Shown here piece by piece: positions 34,793-43,525 of a DNA stretch of 64,000 bases. The stretch comes from UBA2882 sp051877575 (GTDB lineage Bacteria > Bacillota > Clostridia > Lachnospirales > Lachnospiraceae): the NCBI GenBank assembly GCA_051877575.1, contig JBJEJA010000028.1, positions 124,001 through 188,000 of the forward strand. Direction: 5' to 3'. A model generated the notes under the pieces. That model was given only the letters and a program-made list of their open reading frames with translations, was not told the DNA's origin and did no database searches. Position numbers and translations under genes: made by a program. Positions within the stretch are counted from its first letter, which is position 1; each line of letters starts with the position of its first letter.

Positions 34793-35419
34793 TTGAAAAA
34801 CAATGATTTAAAAGAAATGCTGGGAAGTCTGGCAGCAGGTATCATAGCGGGAGCCGTGTTTCTGGGCCTGTTGTTTGGGGTGAAATGGAATCTGTTTGTG
34901 GATGTAGTGCTGGCATTCGGTGTCTTTACCGGGGTATCTCTGGTCAGCAAGCCAAGGCGCAAAATCGGCAGGATCAATGTTGACAGAATTGCCAACGGCG
35001 AAGAGCTGCAGCGCAGATTGGAAGAAGCCATGGAAGATTTCGCTTCCATCGAAGCTTCCATGAGAAAAATTGAAGATGTTTCTGTAAAGGAACAGGTAGA
35101 AAAGCTGAAAGCCATAGCGGAGAACATTATCGGGTATCTGGAAGAGCATCCTGAAAAAATCGGGCAGGCGAGACAGTTTATTGACTACTATCAGGATACG
35201 GCTTCTTCCCTTTTGCAAAAATATGTGGAATTGCAGGACAGCGGACTCGGAACGGAGGAAGTGAAGCGGCTGAAGGCGAATACTTCCCATGCACTGGAAA
35301 AACTGAATTTTGCGTTTGAACAACAGTTTCAGAAACTGATGAGAAATGAAATGCTGGATATGGATGCGGAAATCCGTCTGTTGGATCAGACGATAAAGAT
35401 GGAGAGTTCAAATCAATGA
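34793..35419 (+). CDS. XpaC family membrane protein
   Basis: A 208-residue protein of the XpaC family ('5-bromo-4-chloroindolyl phosphate hydrolysis' family), whose true activity is unknown. There are two membrane helices near the N-terminus (about 10-27 and 32-50), then a helical cytoplasmic domain (KPRRKIGRINVDRIANGEEL; long coiled coil with QARQFIDYYQDTASSLLQKY). The start is TTG 34793 with AAAGGA 12 bp upstream; ATG 34817 is an alternative. XpaC genes commonly sit with TelA genes, as here. It overlaps the next gene by 4 bp (ATGA). Confidence 0.8.
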   Translation: MKNNDLKEMLGSLAAGIIAGAVFLGLLFGVKWNLFVDVVLAFGVFTGVSLVSKPRRKIGRINVDRIANGEELQRRLEEAMEDFASIEASMRKIEDVSVKEQVEKLKAIAENIIGYLEEHPEKIGQARQFIDYYQDTASSLLQKYVELQDSGLGTEEVKRLKANTSHALEKLNFAFEQQFQKLMRNEMLDMDAEIRLLDQTIKMESSNQ

Positions 35420-36474
35420 AAACAAAAATTGTGGGATTGATCGTCCTGCTGATAGTAATTTTGGCAGGCGGCGGATATTACATTTATCAAAATCGCACAG
35501 AGGTAACGGAATTAAACGGCTATCTGGGCGGAGAAAAGATCGGACTGTTTGAGGACGAGGAAATAGGGGAAATTTTGCAAAAAGAATATCATCTGAAGTT
35601 GAATTATTCCAGAGCCGGGTCGCTGGATATGGTAACGGCTGATCTGACGGACAGAAATTACCTGTTTCCGTCCAGCCAGACCGCATTGGAATATTACAAC
35701 GATACATACGGAAAAGCAGTTTCGGATGAAATTATTTTTAATACACCCATTGTTCTCTATACGCACAAAAGCGTGGCAGATGCATTGACGAAAGAGGGTA
35801 TTGTTACAGAGCGGGACGGTGTGTTTTATGCAGATATGGGGCGGTTGACAGAGCTGATGGTAAACGGGACTCAGTGGAGTGAAATCGGTTTAACCGAACT
35901 GTACGGAACCGTATCGGTGGATACAACGGATCCGACAAAGTCCAATTCCGGCAATATGTTTGCGGCGCTGCTTGCCAACGTGCTAAATGACGGAAAAACC
36001 GTGGATAAACAATCTGTGGATTCAGTGCTTCCGGAGCTGAAAGTGATTTTCGGAAGACTTGGCTACATGGAAACATCTTCTTCGGATCTGTTTAATCAGT
36101 TTCTCCGCATGGGCGTGGGTGCGAAGCCGATGATAGCAGGATATGAGAGCCAGCTTTTGGAATTTGCGGCAGAAAATCCGGAAGATTATGAAAAAGTGAA
36201 GGATGATATCGTCATGATCTATCCGACGCCGACAGTCTGGTCCACGCATATTTTTATTGCCCTTGACGAGGAGGGAAAAGCGGGAATCGCTGCGCTGACA
36301 GACGATAGAATACAGGAACTGGCATGGGAAAAACACGGGTTTCGAACAAGCGGATACGATATTTCATCCGACGGCGGAGAAGGAAATGTATCCGGTGTGG
36401 CAAAGACGCTTACCTCTGTCATGAATATGCCGGAATATGAGGTTATGAGGAAAATCATTGACAGCCTGCAATAA
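35416..36474 (+). CDS. Membrane-anchored type II binding-protein-like protein
   Basis: 352 residues with an N-terminal signal anchor (about 5-24, no lipobox Cys) and an external domain resembling type II solute-binding proteins. It shares with the VWA fusion two genes upstream a KSNSGNMF loop and the YPTPTVWSTHIF region, so the two binding domains are likely paralogous. No exact family recognised; phosphate, sulfate or molybdate-type anions are possible ligands but not shown. It starts at ATG 35416, translationally coupled to xpaC, and lies upstream of telA. Confidence 0.72.
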   Translation: MKTKIVGLIVLLIVILAGGGYYIYQNRTEVTELNGYLGGEKIGLFEDEEIGEILQKEYHLKLNYSRAGSLDMVTADLTDRNYLFPSSQTALEYYNDTYGKAVSDEIIFNTPIVLYTHKSVADALTKEGIVTERDGVFYADMGRLTELMVNGTQWSEIGLTELYGTVSVDTTDPTKSNSGNMFAALLANVLNDGKTVDKQSVDSVLPELKVIFGRLGYMETSSSDLFNQFLRMGVGAKPMIAGYESQLLEFAAENPEDYEKVKDDIVMIYPTPTVWSTHIFIALDEEGKAGIAALTDDRIQELAWEKHGFRTSGYDISSDGGEGNVSGVAKTLTSVMNMPEYEVMRKIIDSLQ

Positions 36475-36489
36475 CCGTCAGAGAAAGAA

Positions 36490-36518
36490 GAACAATATAC
36501 CCAAACTTTGGGAATTGT
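36490..36518 (+). repeat. Inverted repeat between binding-protein-like gene and telA
   Basis: AACAAT-N3-CCCAAA-C-TTTGGG-N1-ATTGTT forms an interrupted palindrome. It could be an operator or an mRNA hairpin; no T run follows and no promoter was seen nearby. Confidence 0.4.
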
Positions 36519-36556
36519 TTGAAATAAAAATATGATTTATACAGGAGGGAAAAGAA

Positions 36557-37684
36557 ATGGAAGAAATCAGTCTGGCAACACTTGCCAATGCAAAGAAAAC
36601 GGAGGAACGGATGACAGAGGTCGCCGAAGTAAATGTGGAAACGGAACCGGTGGTCTATTCCGAAGAGGAGAGAAAACGGATTGAGGAAATCAAGACGGGA
36701 ATTGATTTTACCGATACCCAGACGACGGTTCAATACGGTGTTGGTGCCCAGAGAAGAATGACCGAATTTGCAGATTCCATTCTGACAAATGTCAGGTCCA
36801 AGGACGGCGGAGAGGTAGGAGATCTGCTTTCTGAGCTGGTTATTGCGGTCAAGAGTGTGGATGTGGGTATATCGGAGGACGGAATCCTTGGTAAAATGCC
36901 GGTGATCAAAAATGCGGTACACAGCATCAAAAAATTAAAGGAACGTTATACAAAAGCGGAAGTTCAGATCGACCGAATTGAAGGAGCTTTGGAAAAGGCA
37001 CGAATGGACATGTTGAAGGATATCGGTGTCTTCGACATTATGTATCAGGAAAACCTGAACTGCTTTAAGGAATTGGGACTTTATATTCAGGCAGGAAAAG
37101 AAAAAGTAGAGGAAATGCAGAACCGGATTATTCCTAAGCTTCGTGCGGAGGCAACAGCCAGCGGAGATCCCATGGATGCACAGCTTGTCAAAGACTTTGA
37201 AGACACGGTGGACCGTTTTGAAAAGAAAATCTATGATCTGGAGCTGAGCAGAACGATTTCCATACAATCCGCACCTCAGATCAAGCTGATTCAGAATAAT
37301 GACAGGGTTCTGGTAGATAAGATCCAGACGGCTATCTTAAATACCATTCCGGTATGGAAGAGTCAGTTTGTTATTGCCATGGGGCTTTCCAACCAGCAGA
37401 AGGTATTGAAGATGCAGCGCGAGATCAACGATGCGACCAACGAAATGCTGGTCCGCAATTCGGAATTGCTGAAGTCCAATACCGTGGAGACGGCAATCGA
37501 GTCCAACAGAGGTATTGTGGATATTGAGACATTACAGAAGGTAAATGAAAACCTGATCAATACCATTGAAGAGACCATTCGGATCCAAAAAGAAGGAAAA
37601 GAAAAGAGACAGGCTGCGGAAGCGGAGCTTGGTCGTATCGAAAGCGAATTGAAGCATAAACTGCTGGAAATCCGTGGTGAGTAA
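36557..37684 (+). CDS. telA: TelA family (toxic anion resistance) protein
   Basis: A 375-residue cytoplasmic, mostly helical protein of the TelA/KlaA family, named for tellurite resistance, with unknown biochemical mechanism. Characteristic segments are QYGVGAQRRMTEFADSIL, VDVGISEDGILGKMPVIKN, KARMDMLKDIGVFDIMYQEN, a coiled-coil middle, and IQTAILNTIPVWKSQFVIAM with GLSNQQKVLKMQREINDATN. There is a strong ribosome binding site (AGGAGGG). TelA co-occurs with XpaC in many Firmicutes. Here it sits inside a phosphate-type operon rather than with tellurite genes. Confidence 0.92.
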   Translation: MEEISLATLANAKKTEERMTEVAEVNVETEPVVYSEEERKRIEEIKTGIDFTDTQTTVQYGVGAQRRMTEFADSILTNVRSKDGGEVGDLLSELVIAVKSVDVGISEDGILGKMPVIKNAVHSIKKLKERYTKAEVQIDRIEGALEKARMDMLKDIGVFDIMYQENLNCFKELGLYIQAGKEKVEEMQNRIIPKLRAEATASGDPMDAQLVKDFEDTVDRFEKKIYDLELSRTISIQSAPQIKLIQNNDRVLVDKIQTAILNTIPVWKSQFVIAMGLSNQQKVLKMQREINDATNEMLVRNSELLKSNTVETAIESNRGIVDIETLQKVNENLINTIEETIRIQKEGKEKRQAAEAELGRIESELKHKLLEIRGE

Positions 37685-37715
37685 ATAAAATCTATGAAAA
37701 TGGAGGCATAATTGC

Positions 37716-38609
37716 ATGAGGATAAAACGAACCCTTATGTTTTGCCTGACTGTCTGTGTGGTGATGGGACTGACCGGCTGCGGTAACGGCAATGCCCGGA
37801 ATGAGGAGAACAGTCGGGAGAAAACGGAAGGTCTGGAAGAATTGGGAGAGATTGCGGTTATCTCCCGAGAAGAGGGCTCCGGCACCAGAGATACTTTTGC
37901 AGTGCTGGCAGATTTTACGGCAGAAGGAATACAGACAGATCAAAAAGATCTGACCAGAGAGGATGCGGTCATTGTAAATGATGCGGCAGCGGTTATCCGG
38001 GAAGTCGAAAACGGAGAAGGAGCCATCGGCTATGTATCCGCAGGTTCTCTGCAAAACGAAGAGGCAGTGAAAGCTTTGCATGTGGATGGAATTGCACCGG
38101 AGGAAACGGGCAGATATCCGTTGGAACGTTCTTTCTATTTGGCATATTGCGGAAAACTTAGCGAACTGGAACGGGATTTTCTGACATATGTCGGCAGCAG
38201 AGGACAGGAAATTGTCGGAGAGAATTATATTCCTATAGCAAAAAGTAATACATTTTTATCCAATAAAGAGGAAGGAACCCTGACGATTGCAGGCTCCACT
38301 TCCGTTGCACCTTTAATGGAAGAGTTAGCTGATGCTTACATGGAATTAAATCCGAATGCAAAAATCATTATACAGGCAACGGATTCCACGGACGGGTTGA
38401 CACAGGCTATGGCAGGCACCTGTGATTTGGGTATGTCCTCAAGAGAATTAAAGGATTATGAAACAGAGCTTTTGGATTATGAGGTCATTGCAAGGGACCG
38501 GATCGCAGTCATTGTGAATGCACAAAATCCGTTGAACAATATCACATTGGAGCAGATAAAAGGCATCTATGTGGGAGAAATCAAAGAGTGGCAGGAGCTG
38601 AATCAATAA
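37716..38609 (+). CDS. PstS-like phosphate-binding lipoprotein with circularly permuted halves
   Basis: A 297-residue lipoprotein (lipobox GLTGC, Cys22). Residues about 45-180 match the second half of PstS: VISREEGSGTRDTF, GAIGYVSAGSLQ, GIAPEETGRYPLERSF, FLTYVGSRGQEIV. Residues about 187-297 match the first half of PstS: LTIAGSTSVAPLMEEL, LGMSSRELKDYE, RDRIAVIVNAQNPLNNI, IKGIYVGEIKEWQ. In the normal PstS at 43.8 kb these come in the opposite order. All phosphate-contact loops (GSTS, SSRE, GSGTRD) appear present, so it may bind phosphate. It lies between telA and a Na/Pi cotransporter. A tandem-duplication remnant is the likely origin. Confidence 0.85.
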   Translation: MRIKRTLMFCLTVCVVMGLTGCGNGNARNEENSREKTEGLEELGEIAVISREEGSGTRDTFAVLADFTAEGIQTDQKDLTREDAVIVNDAAAVIREVENGEGAIGYVSAGSLQNEEAVKALHVDGIAPEETGRYPLERSFYLAYCGKLSELERDFLTYVGSRGQEIVGENYIPIAKSNTFLSNKEEGTLTIAGSTSVAPLMEELADAYMELNPNAKIIIQATDSTDGLTQAMAGTCDLGMSSRELKDYETELLDYEVIARDRIAVIVNAQNPLNNITLEQIKGIYVGEIKEWQELNQ

Positions 38610-38646
38610 ATCATTTCCTATAGGGATGAGTACAGAGGAGACAAAC

Positions 38647-40365
38647 ATGAAAGATACATTGCAGATTATTTTCGGATTGGTCGGAGGATTGGCTATTTTT
38701 ATCTTCGGAATGAACCTGATGAGCGAAAGCTTACAAAAGGTTGCGGGAGAAAAAATGAAGAAAATCCTGGGACTTCTGACAAAGAACCCGTTGATGGGAG
38801 CCATAGCGGGAGCGCTGGTAACGGCAGTATTACAGAGCAGCAGCGCCACAACGGTCATGGCAATCGGTTTTGTCAGTGCGGGGCTGATGGGACTTCCGCA
38901 GGCAATATCCATTATCATCGGTGCCAATATCGGTACAACCATTACGGCACAGATTATTGCATTTAAAATCAGTGATTATATTTACTTATTTATCTTTATT
39001 GGTTTTATCATCAATTTTATTGCAAAATCGGAAAAAGCAAAATATGTAGGGCAGACTGTTTTCGCTTTCGGATTGTTATTTCTCGGTATCGAGACAATGG
39101 GAAGTGTCATGAAACCCTTGGCATCCAGTCCGGTATTTACCGATATGATCGGCAAGGTAGCCAATATCCCGATCCTTGGTGTACTTGTGGGTACGCTGAT
39201 GACTCTGGTGGTACAAAGCAGCAGTGCCACCATTGCCGTGCTGCAGAACTTTGCTTCGCAGGCGGGACCGGACGGCATGCACAGCATCATCGGTTTGGCC
39301 GGTGCTATTCCGATCCTGTTGGGTGACAACATTGGTACAACCATTACAGCATTATTGGCGAGCATCGGACAGAGTAAGGATGCCAAGAGAACGGCGGCGG
39401 CACATTGTATCTTCAATATTTCGGGATGTTTGATCTTCATCTGGATCGTCAAACCCTATGCACAGTTTATTCAGTGGATATCTCCAAAGGGCATTGAGGT
39501 AGAGGTTATTTCCAGACAGATTGCAAATGCACATACCATATTTAACCTGGTGATGACGATTGTCTGGATTCCGCTGGTGTGGCTGATGGTTAAAATTGTC
39601 ATGAAAATCATTCCCGATAATAACAGGCAGATTGTAAACACCTCCGGCGTTCTGTATCTGGACGATAAACTGCTGGGGCAGCCTGCTGCAGCGTTGAATT
39701 TGGTCGCAAAAGAAATCCTGCATTGCAGCAAGGTCGTCGGAGAAATGCTGCAGGCGACTTCCAGACTGGCAAAGAAGGAAGAAAAGGAGCAGTTGTCCCT
39801 GATCACGGATAAAGCGGAAACGGAGAAAAAACTGAACGGACATATTACCGAATATCTGTCCAACCTGTTTGCGGGAGGCGGTTTGACCGAGGAGCAGGCG
39901 ACACAGACGGCAGGTATCATGTACGTATTGAGCGATATTGACCGTATGGCTTCCCTGACCATGGATGTGGCAGGATCCATTAAAGATAAAATGGAGAAGA
40001 AATATAAGTATTCCAAAGAGGCTATGAAAGAATTGGAGAAGAGCCTGAATGTCATTGAAGGAATGTATACGGAAGCTATGAATATCATGAGTACCGGCAA
40101 TACGGAGCATGCCAAAAAGATTATTAAGAAAAAAGGAACGATCTTAGATCTGGATATCAAAATGAGAAAAGCGCATATGGACCGCGTGGCAAAGGGAAAA
40201 TGTTCCGGTGATCTGACAGCACCGTATAATGAAATTTTGCACAGCATTGACCGTATGGGAAACAGTTGTGTCAACATTGCGGATGCGGCTCTCGAAAGAG
40301 TGGATTTCAGATATTTTATCAGTCTGGATGAAAGTGTGGAGGTAATGGGATATGGCAAAGAATAA
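38647..40365 (+). CDS. Na+/phosphate cotransporter family protein with C-terminal PhoU-like domain (copy 1)
   Basis: A secondary phosphate transporter of the NptA/PNaS family, about 572 residues from ATG 38647 (GAGGAG upstream; ATG 38626 in the same frame lacks a site). It has two inverted membrane repeats, each with the QSSSATT signature (VLQSSSATTVMAIG; VVQSSSATIAV) and GANIGTT / GDNIGTT. The C-terminal 220 residues are a helical PhoU-like domain (EILHCSKVVGEMLQ, DIDRMASLTMDVAG, SIDRMGNSCVNIAD). It overlaps ppk by 14 bp. Confidence 0.93.
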   Translation: MKDTLQIIFGLVGGLAIFIFGMNLMSESLQKVAGEKMKKILGLLTKNPLMGAIAGALVTAVLQSSSATTVMAIGFVSAGLMGLPQAISIIIGANIGTTITAQIIAFKISDYIYLFIFIGFIINFIAKSEKAKYVGQTVFAFGLLFLGIETMGSVMKPLASSPVFTDMIGKVANIPILGVLVGTLMTLVVQSSSATIAVLQNFASQAGPDGMHSIIGLAGAIPILLGDNIGTTITALLASIGQSKDAKRTAAAHCIFNISGCLIFIWIVKPYAQFIQWISPKGIEVEVISRQIANAHTIFNLVMTIVWIPLVWLMVKIVMKIIPDNNRQIVNTSGVLYLDDKLLGQPAAALNLVAKEILHCSKVVGEMLQATSRLAKKEEKEQLSLITDKAETEKKLNGHITEYLSNLFAGGGLTEEQATQTAGIMYVLSDIDRMASLTMDVAGSIKDKMEKKYKYSKEAMKELEKSLNVIEGMYTEAMNIMSTGNTEHAKKIIKKKGTILDLDIKMRKAHMDRVAKGKCSGDLTAPYNEILHSIDRMGNSCVNIADAALERVDFRYFISLDESVEVMGYGKE

Positions 40366-42436
40366 AGTATACATGAACCGGGAATTATCCTGGTTGAAAT
40401 TTAACGAACGTGTCTTGGAGGAAGCGGAAAGCGAAAGTACGCCTCTCTGCGAGCGGTTATCTTTTATTTCTATTTATCAAAGCAATCTGGATGAGTTTTT
40501 TATGGTCCGCGTCGGGTCTTTGGTGGATCAGATGATGCTTTCGCCGAATGTGAAAGATAATAAGACACAGATGACGCCGAAAGAACAGATCAGAGAGATT
40601 TTAGATCAGGTTGCAGTTTTGAATCGCAGAAAGGATATGGCATATGAAAACCTGATGCAGAGGATAGAAGACTACGGGATTAAAATCGTAGATTTTCATA
40701 AAATCAGCAGGAAAAAAAGTGAAAGCCTGGAGCAGTATTTTGATGAGGAAGTTGCACCGCTGATCGCACCTACCATGGTAGGGAAAAAACAGCCGTTTCC
40801 TTTTTTAAAAAACAGGGAAATCTATGCCGTGGCCGTGTTGGAGGGAAAAAACGGCAAGGAAAAACTGGGTATCATTCCGTGCACATCCAGCGTATTCCCA
40901 AGACTGATCGCGCTGCCGGAGCAGCCGGGCACCTTCATGTTGTCGGAAGAACTGATTTTGCATTATATTCCGAAAGTGTTCAAAGGATATTTTGTGAAAG
41001 CAAAATCCCTGATCCGTGTTACGAGAAATGCGGATATCGATCCTGATTCCATGAATGACGAAGATTTGGATTACAGAGAATTCATGGTCAATCTGATCAA
41101 GAAGAGAAGAAGACTTTCTCCTGTCAGGCTGGAATTATCCCGAGAACTGGATGGCGATATTGTAGATACGCTGTGCGATTATCTGAATGTGGAAAGAAAA
41201 TATGTCTACCGGAATGAAACCCCTTTGGAGATGTCCTTTTTATTCCGGATCCAGGATATGTTAAGAAATGTACCGGAACTTTTTTATGAAAAAAGAATTC
41301 CTCAGAAGTCAACGCAGTTTATCAGCGGCGAATCCATTCTGGCACAGATCAAACAGAAAGATAAGCTGTTATCCTATCCCTATGACAGTATCAAGCCGTT
41401 TTTGGAAATGCTCAGGGAAGCGGCCAATGATGAGGATGTCATTGCGATCAAGATGACTTTGTATCGTGTCGCAAGACAGAGTAAAGTAGTAGAGGCATTG
41501 ATTGAGGCGGCGGAGAACGGCAAGGATGTTCTGGTACTGGTAGAACTGAAGGCAAGATTTGATGAAGAAAATAATATTGAGTGGTCCAGAAGGTTGGAAG
41601 AAGCCGGCTGTCAGGTGATTTATGGTCTGGACGGTTATAAGGTGCATTCCAAAATGTGTCTGATCATCCGCAGGAATGAGGTCGGCTGTGCGGAGTATTA
41701 TACACAGATCGGAACGGGAAATTATAATGAAAAGACATCCAGATTATATACGGATCTGTCCCTGATGACTTATGAGCAGAAAATCGGGCAGGAGGCTTCG
41801 GCTGTATTTCAGGCGCTGGCAAAGGGAGAAACGGTGGACGAGACACATGATCTGCTGGTCGCTCCAAAATGTCTGCAGAACAAAGTGCTGGAAATGATCG
41901 ACGGGGAAATCGAATATGCCGGAAAGGGCGAAGAAGCATATATCGGTGTAAAAATCAATTCCTTGACAGATAAAAAAATCATAGATAAATTGATTGAGGC
42001 CTCACAGGCAGGTGTACAGATTGATCTGATCGTCAGAGGGATCTGTTGTCTGGTTCCGGGAGTTGCGGGCATGACGGAAAATATCCGGGTTATCAGCATT
42101 GTAGGAAGATTTCTGGAGCATTCCCGAATCTATATCTTTGGGAAGAAAGAACGGGAAAAGGTTTATATCGCTTCTGCGGATTTTATGACAAGAAATACCA
42201 TTCACAGAGTGGAAGTGGCGGCACCGGTTTATGATGCCGACATGAAAGCGCGGATCAAAGAGATGTTTTCGGTCATGCTGCGTGATAATAAGCAGGCACG
42301 CCTTTTGGGACCGGATGGAAATTATGTGCGTATTTCCAACGACGAAGAGCCTATAAATTCCCAGGAATATTTTTATGCACAGGCATACGGACCGCATATT
42401 GCGGCAGAGAGCATCAAAGAGGGTGAACGGGCTTGA
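40352..42436 (+). CDS. ppk1: Polyphosphate kinase 1
   Basis: It reversibly polymerises the gamma-phosphate of ATP into polyphosphate. The 694 residues are full length: N-terminal MNRELSWLKFNERVLEEA, LDEFFMVRVGSL, the middle domain, MTLYRVARQSKVVEAL, and the two catalytic His regions GYKVHSKMCLI (His432, the expected phospho-His) and GRFLEHSRIYIFG (His590). It lies between a Na/Pi cotransporter and CorA in the Pho-box operon, linking uptake to storage. Confidence 0.97.
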   Translation: MAKNKVYMNRELSWLKFNERVLEEAESESTPLCERLSFISIYQSNLDEFFMVRVGSLVDQMMLSPNVKDNKTQMTPKEQIREILDQVAVLNRRKDMAYENLMQRIEDYGIKIVDFHKISRKKSESLEQYFDEEVAPLIAPTMVGKKQPFPFLKNREIYAVAVLEGKNGKEKLGIIPCTSSVFPRLIALPEQPGTFMLSEELILHYIPKVFKGYFVKAKSLIRVTRNADIDPDSMNDEDLDYREFMVNLIKKRRRLSPVRLELSRELDGDIVDTLCDYLNVERKYVYRNETPLEMSFLFRIQDMLRNVPELFYEKRIPQKSTQFISGESILAQIKQKDKLLSYPYDSIKPFLEMLREAANDEDVIAIKMTLYRVARQSKVVEALIEAAENGKDVLVLVELKARFDEENNIEWSRRLEEAGCQVIYGLDGYKVHSKMCLIIRRNEVGCAEYYTQIGTGNYNEKTSRLYTDLSLMTYEQKIGQEASAVFQALAKGETVDETHDLLVAPKCLQNKVLEMIDGEIEYAGKGEEAYIGVKINSLTDKKIIDKLIEASQAGVQIDLIVRGICCLVPGVAGMTENIRVISIVGRFLEHSRIYIFGKKEREKVYIASADFMTRNTIHRVEVAAPVYDADMKARIKEMFSVMLRDNKQARLLGPDGNYVRISNDEEPINSQEYFYAQAYGPHIAAESIKEGERA

Positions 42437-43344
42437 ACATTTATGCGCTTGGTGAAGCTTTGGAGGAACTTGATGAAACGCAGACAGATCAAATGAGCAG
42501 TGTGCTGGTCCTGACGGATACCGCCCGGGCGTCAGAAGCCATGGAGTTGGCAGGCATAACATATGAAGGAGAAATCAGTCTTGCGGAGGTGGGCTTTTGC
42601 AAGATCGAAACGGGGCAGGAATGTATGGCCGGTTCACTCTTTATTCCCAGAATGGTACGAAGCCGGGAAGCATACCATAAGATCCTGTTTTTTATCAACA
42701 GCAGAAATATTGTGATTGTGGATGATTATGATTATGCCAAACGAATCATTATGCGGATAAAGTGCAGGAAAACAAAGCAGAAGATGACAAAGGAACAGTT
42801 GATGTATCAGTTTCTCGGACAGATTATCGGAAAAGATCTGGAAATGCTCGGACAATATGAGCGCCAGCTGATGAATTTGGAAGAAAAAGTCATGGCAGGA
42901 AAAACAGATGCCTTTCAGAATGAAATTATGCCTATCCGCAAGGAATTGTTGATCTTAAACGGCTATTATGACCAGATTATGGATATGGGAAAGGAAATGG
43001 AGGAGAACGAAAACCGTTTCTTTGCCAAAAAACAGTTGAAATATTTTGGCATTATTGCGGACCGGGCAGACCGTCTTATGGGGAAAACCAATCACCTGCT
43101 TGCATATGCCCAGCAGATCAGAGATGCTTACCAGTCCCAGATGGACAAGGTGCAAAACAGGAATATGCAGTTTTTAACGGTTATTTCCACCATCTTTTAT
43201 CCTTTGACGCTGATCACGGGCTGGTACGGCATGAATTTCCGCAATATGCCGGAACTGGAAAAAGGATATCCGGGAGTCATTGCTCTGAGCGTAATTGTCG
43301 TTGGAGTCTGCATTATTATTTTTAAAAAGAAAAAGATATTATAA
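42433..43344 (+). CDS. CorA family Mg2+ transporter
   Basis: 303 residues, starting at TTG 42433 that overlaps the ppk stop by 4 bp, so translation is coupled. The N-terminal cytoplasmic domain is short and divergent; a long helix follows (EKVMAGKTDAFQNEIMPIRK), then two C-terminal membrane helices with the selectivity motif YGMNF (FYPLTLITGWYGMNFRNMP) and a Lys-rich tail. Polyphosphate is a Mg2+ chelate, so pairing with ppk makes functional sense. Confidence 0.9.
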   Translation: MNIYALGEALEELDETQTDQMSSVLVLTDTARASEAMELAGITYEGEISLAEVGFCKIETGQECMAGSLFIPRMVRSREAYHKILFFINSRNIVIVDDYDYAKRIIMRIKCRKTKQKMTKEQLMYQFLGQIIGKDLEMLGQYERQLMNLEEKVMAGKTDAFQNEIMPIRKELLILNGYYDQIMDMGKEMEENENRFFAKKQLKYFGIIADRADRLMGKTNHLLAYAQQIRDAYQSQMDKVQNRNMQFLTVISTIFYPLTLITGWYGMNFRNMPELEKGYPGVIALSVIVVGVCIIIFKKKKIL

Positions 43345-43374
43345 GAGGGAATATAAATTTTTTTCAAAAAGTCC

Positions 43375-43403
43375 TTGCATTATTTCTTATTATTTAGTAA
43401 GAT
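43375..43403 (+). promoter_or_regulatory. Probable promoter of tRNA-Glu gene
   Basis: TTGCAT (43375-43380), a 17-bp spacer and TAAGAT (43398-43403). It is flanked by an 8-bp inverted repeat, GTCCTTGC (43371-43378) and GCAAGGAC (43406-43413). Confidence 0.5.
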
Positions 43404-43431
43404 AAGCAAGGACGTTTTGAGAAAGTCTTAC

Positions 43432-43503
43432 GGCTTGTTGGTCAAGAGGTTAAGACGCCGCCCTCTCACGGCGGAATCAGGGGTTCGATTCCCCTACAAG
43501 CTG
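43432..43503 (+). tRNA. tRNA-Glu (anticodon CUC)
   Basis: A complete cloverleaf: acceptor GGCTTGT pairs with ACAAGCT (one terminal G-U), the D arm contains GGTCAAGAGGTTAAGAC, the anticodon stem CCGCC/GGCGG encloses CTCTCAC with anticodon CTC at 34-36, and the T arm is AGGGG-TTCGATT-CCCCT. CCA is not encoded. The body matches bacterial tRNA-Glu; a CUC isoacceptor reads GAG only. Confidence 0.93.
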
Positions 43504-43525
43504 CGCGTAGGCAATGAGAATTGCA

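Noticed and set aside
36557..37684. A classical tellurite resistance cluster around TelA
   Set aside because: No TerB/C/D/E or TehA/B genes are near. The neighbours are phosphate and polyphosphate genes, so a tellurite label would mislead.
39471..40358. 295-residue minus-strand frame across the first Na/Pi cotransporter
   Set aside because: Its Ser/Ile/Phe-rich translation is typical of antisense reading of a membrane and helical protein gene.
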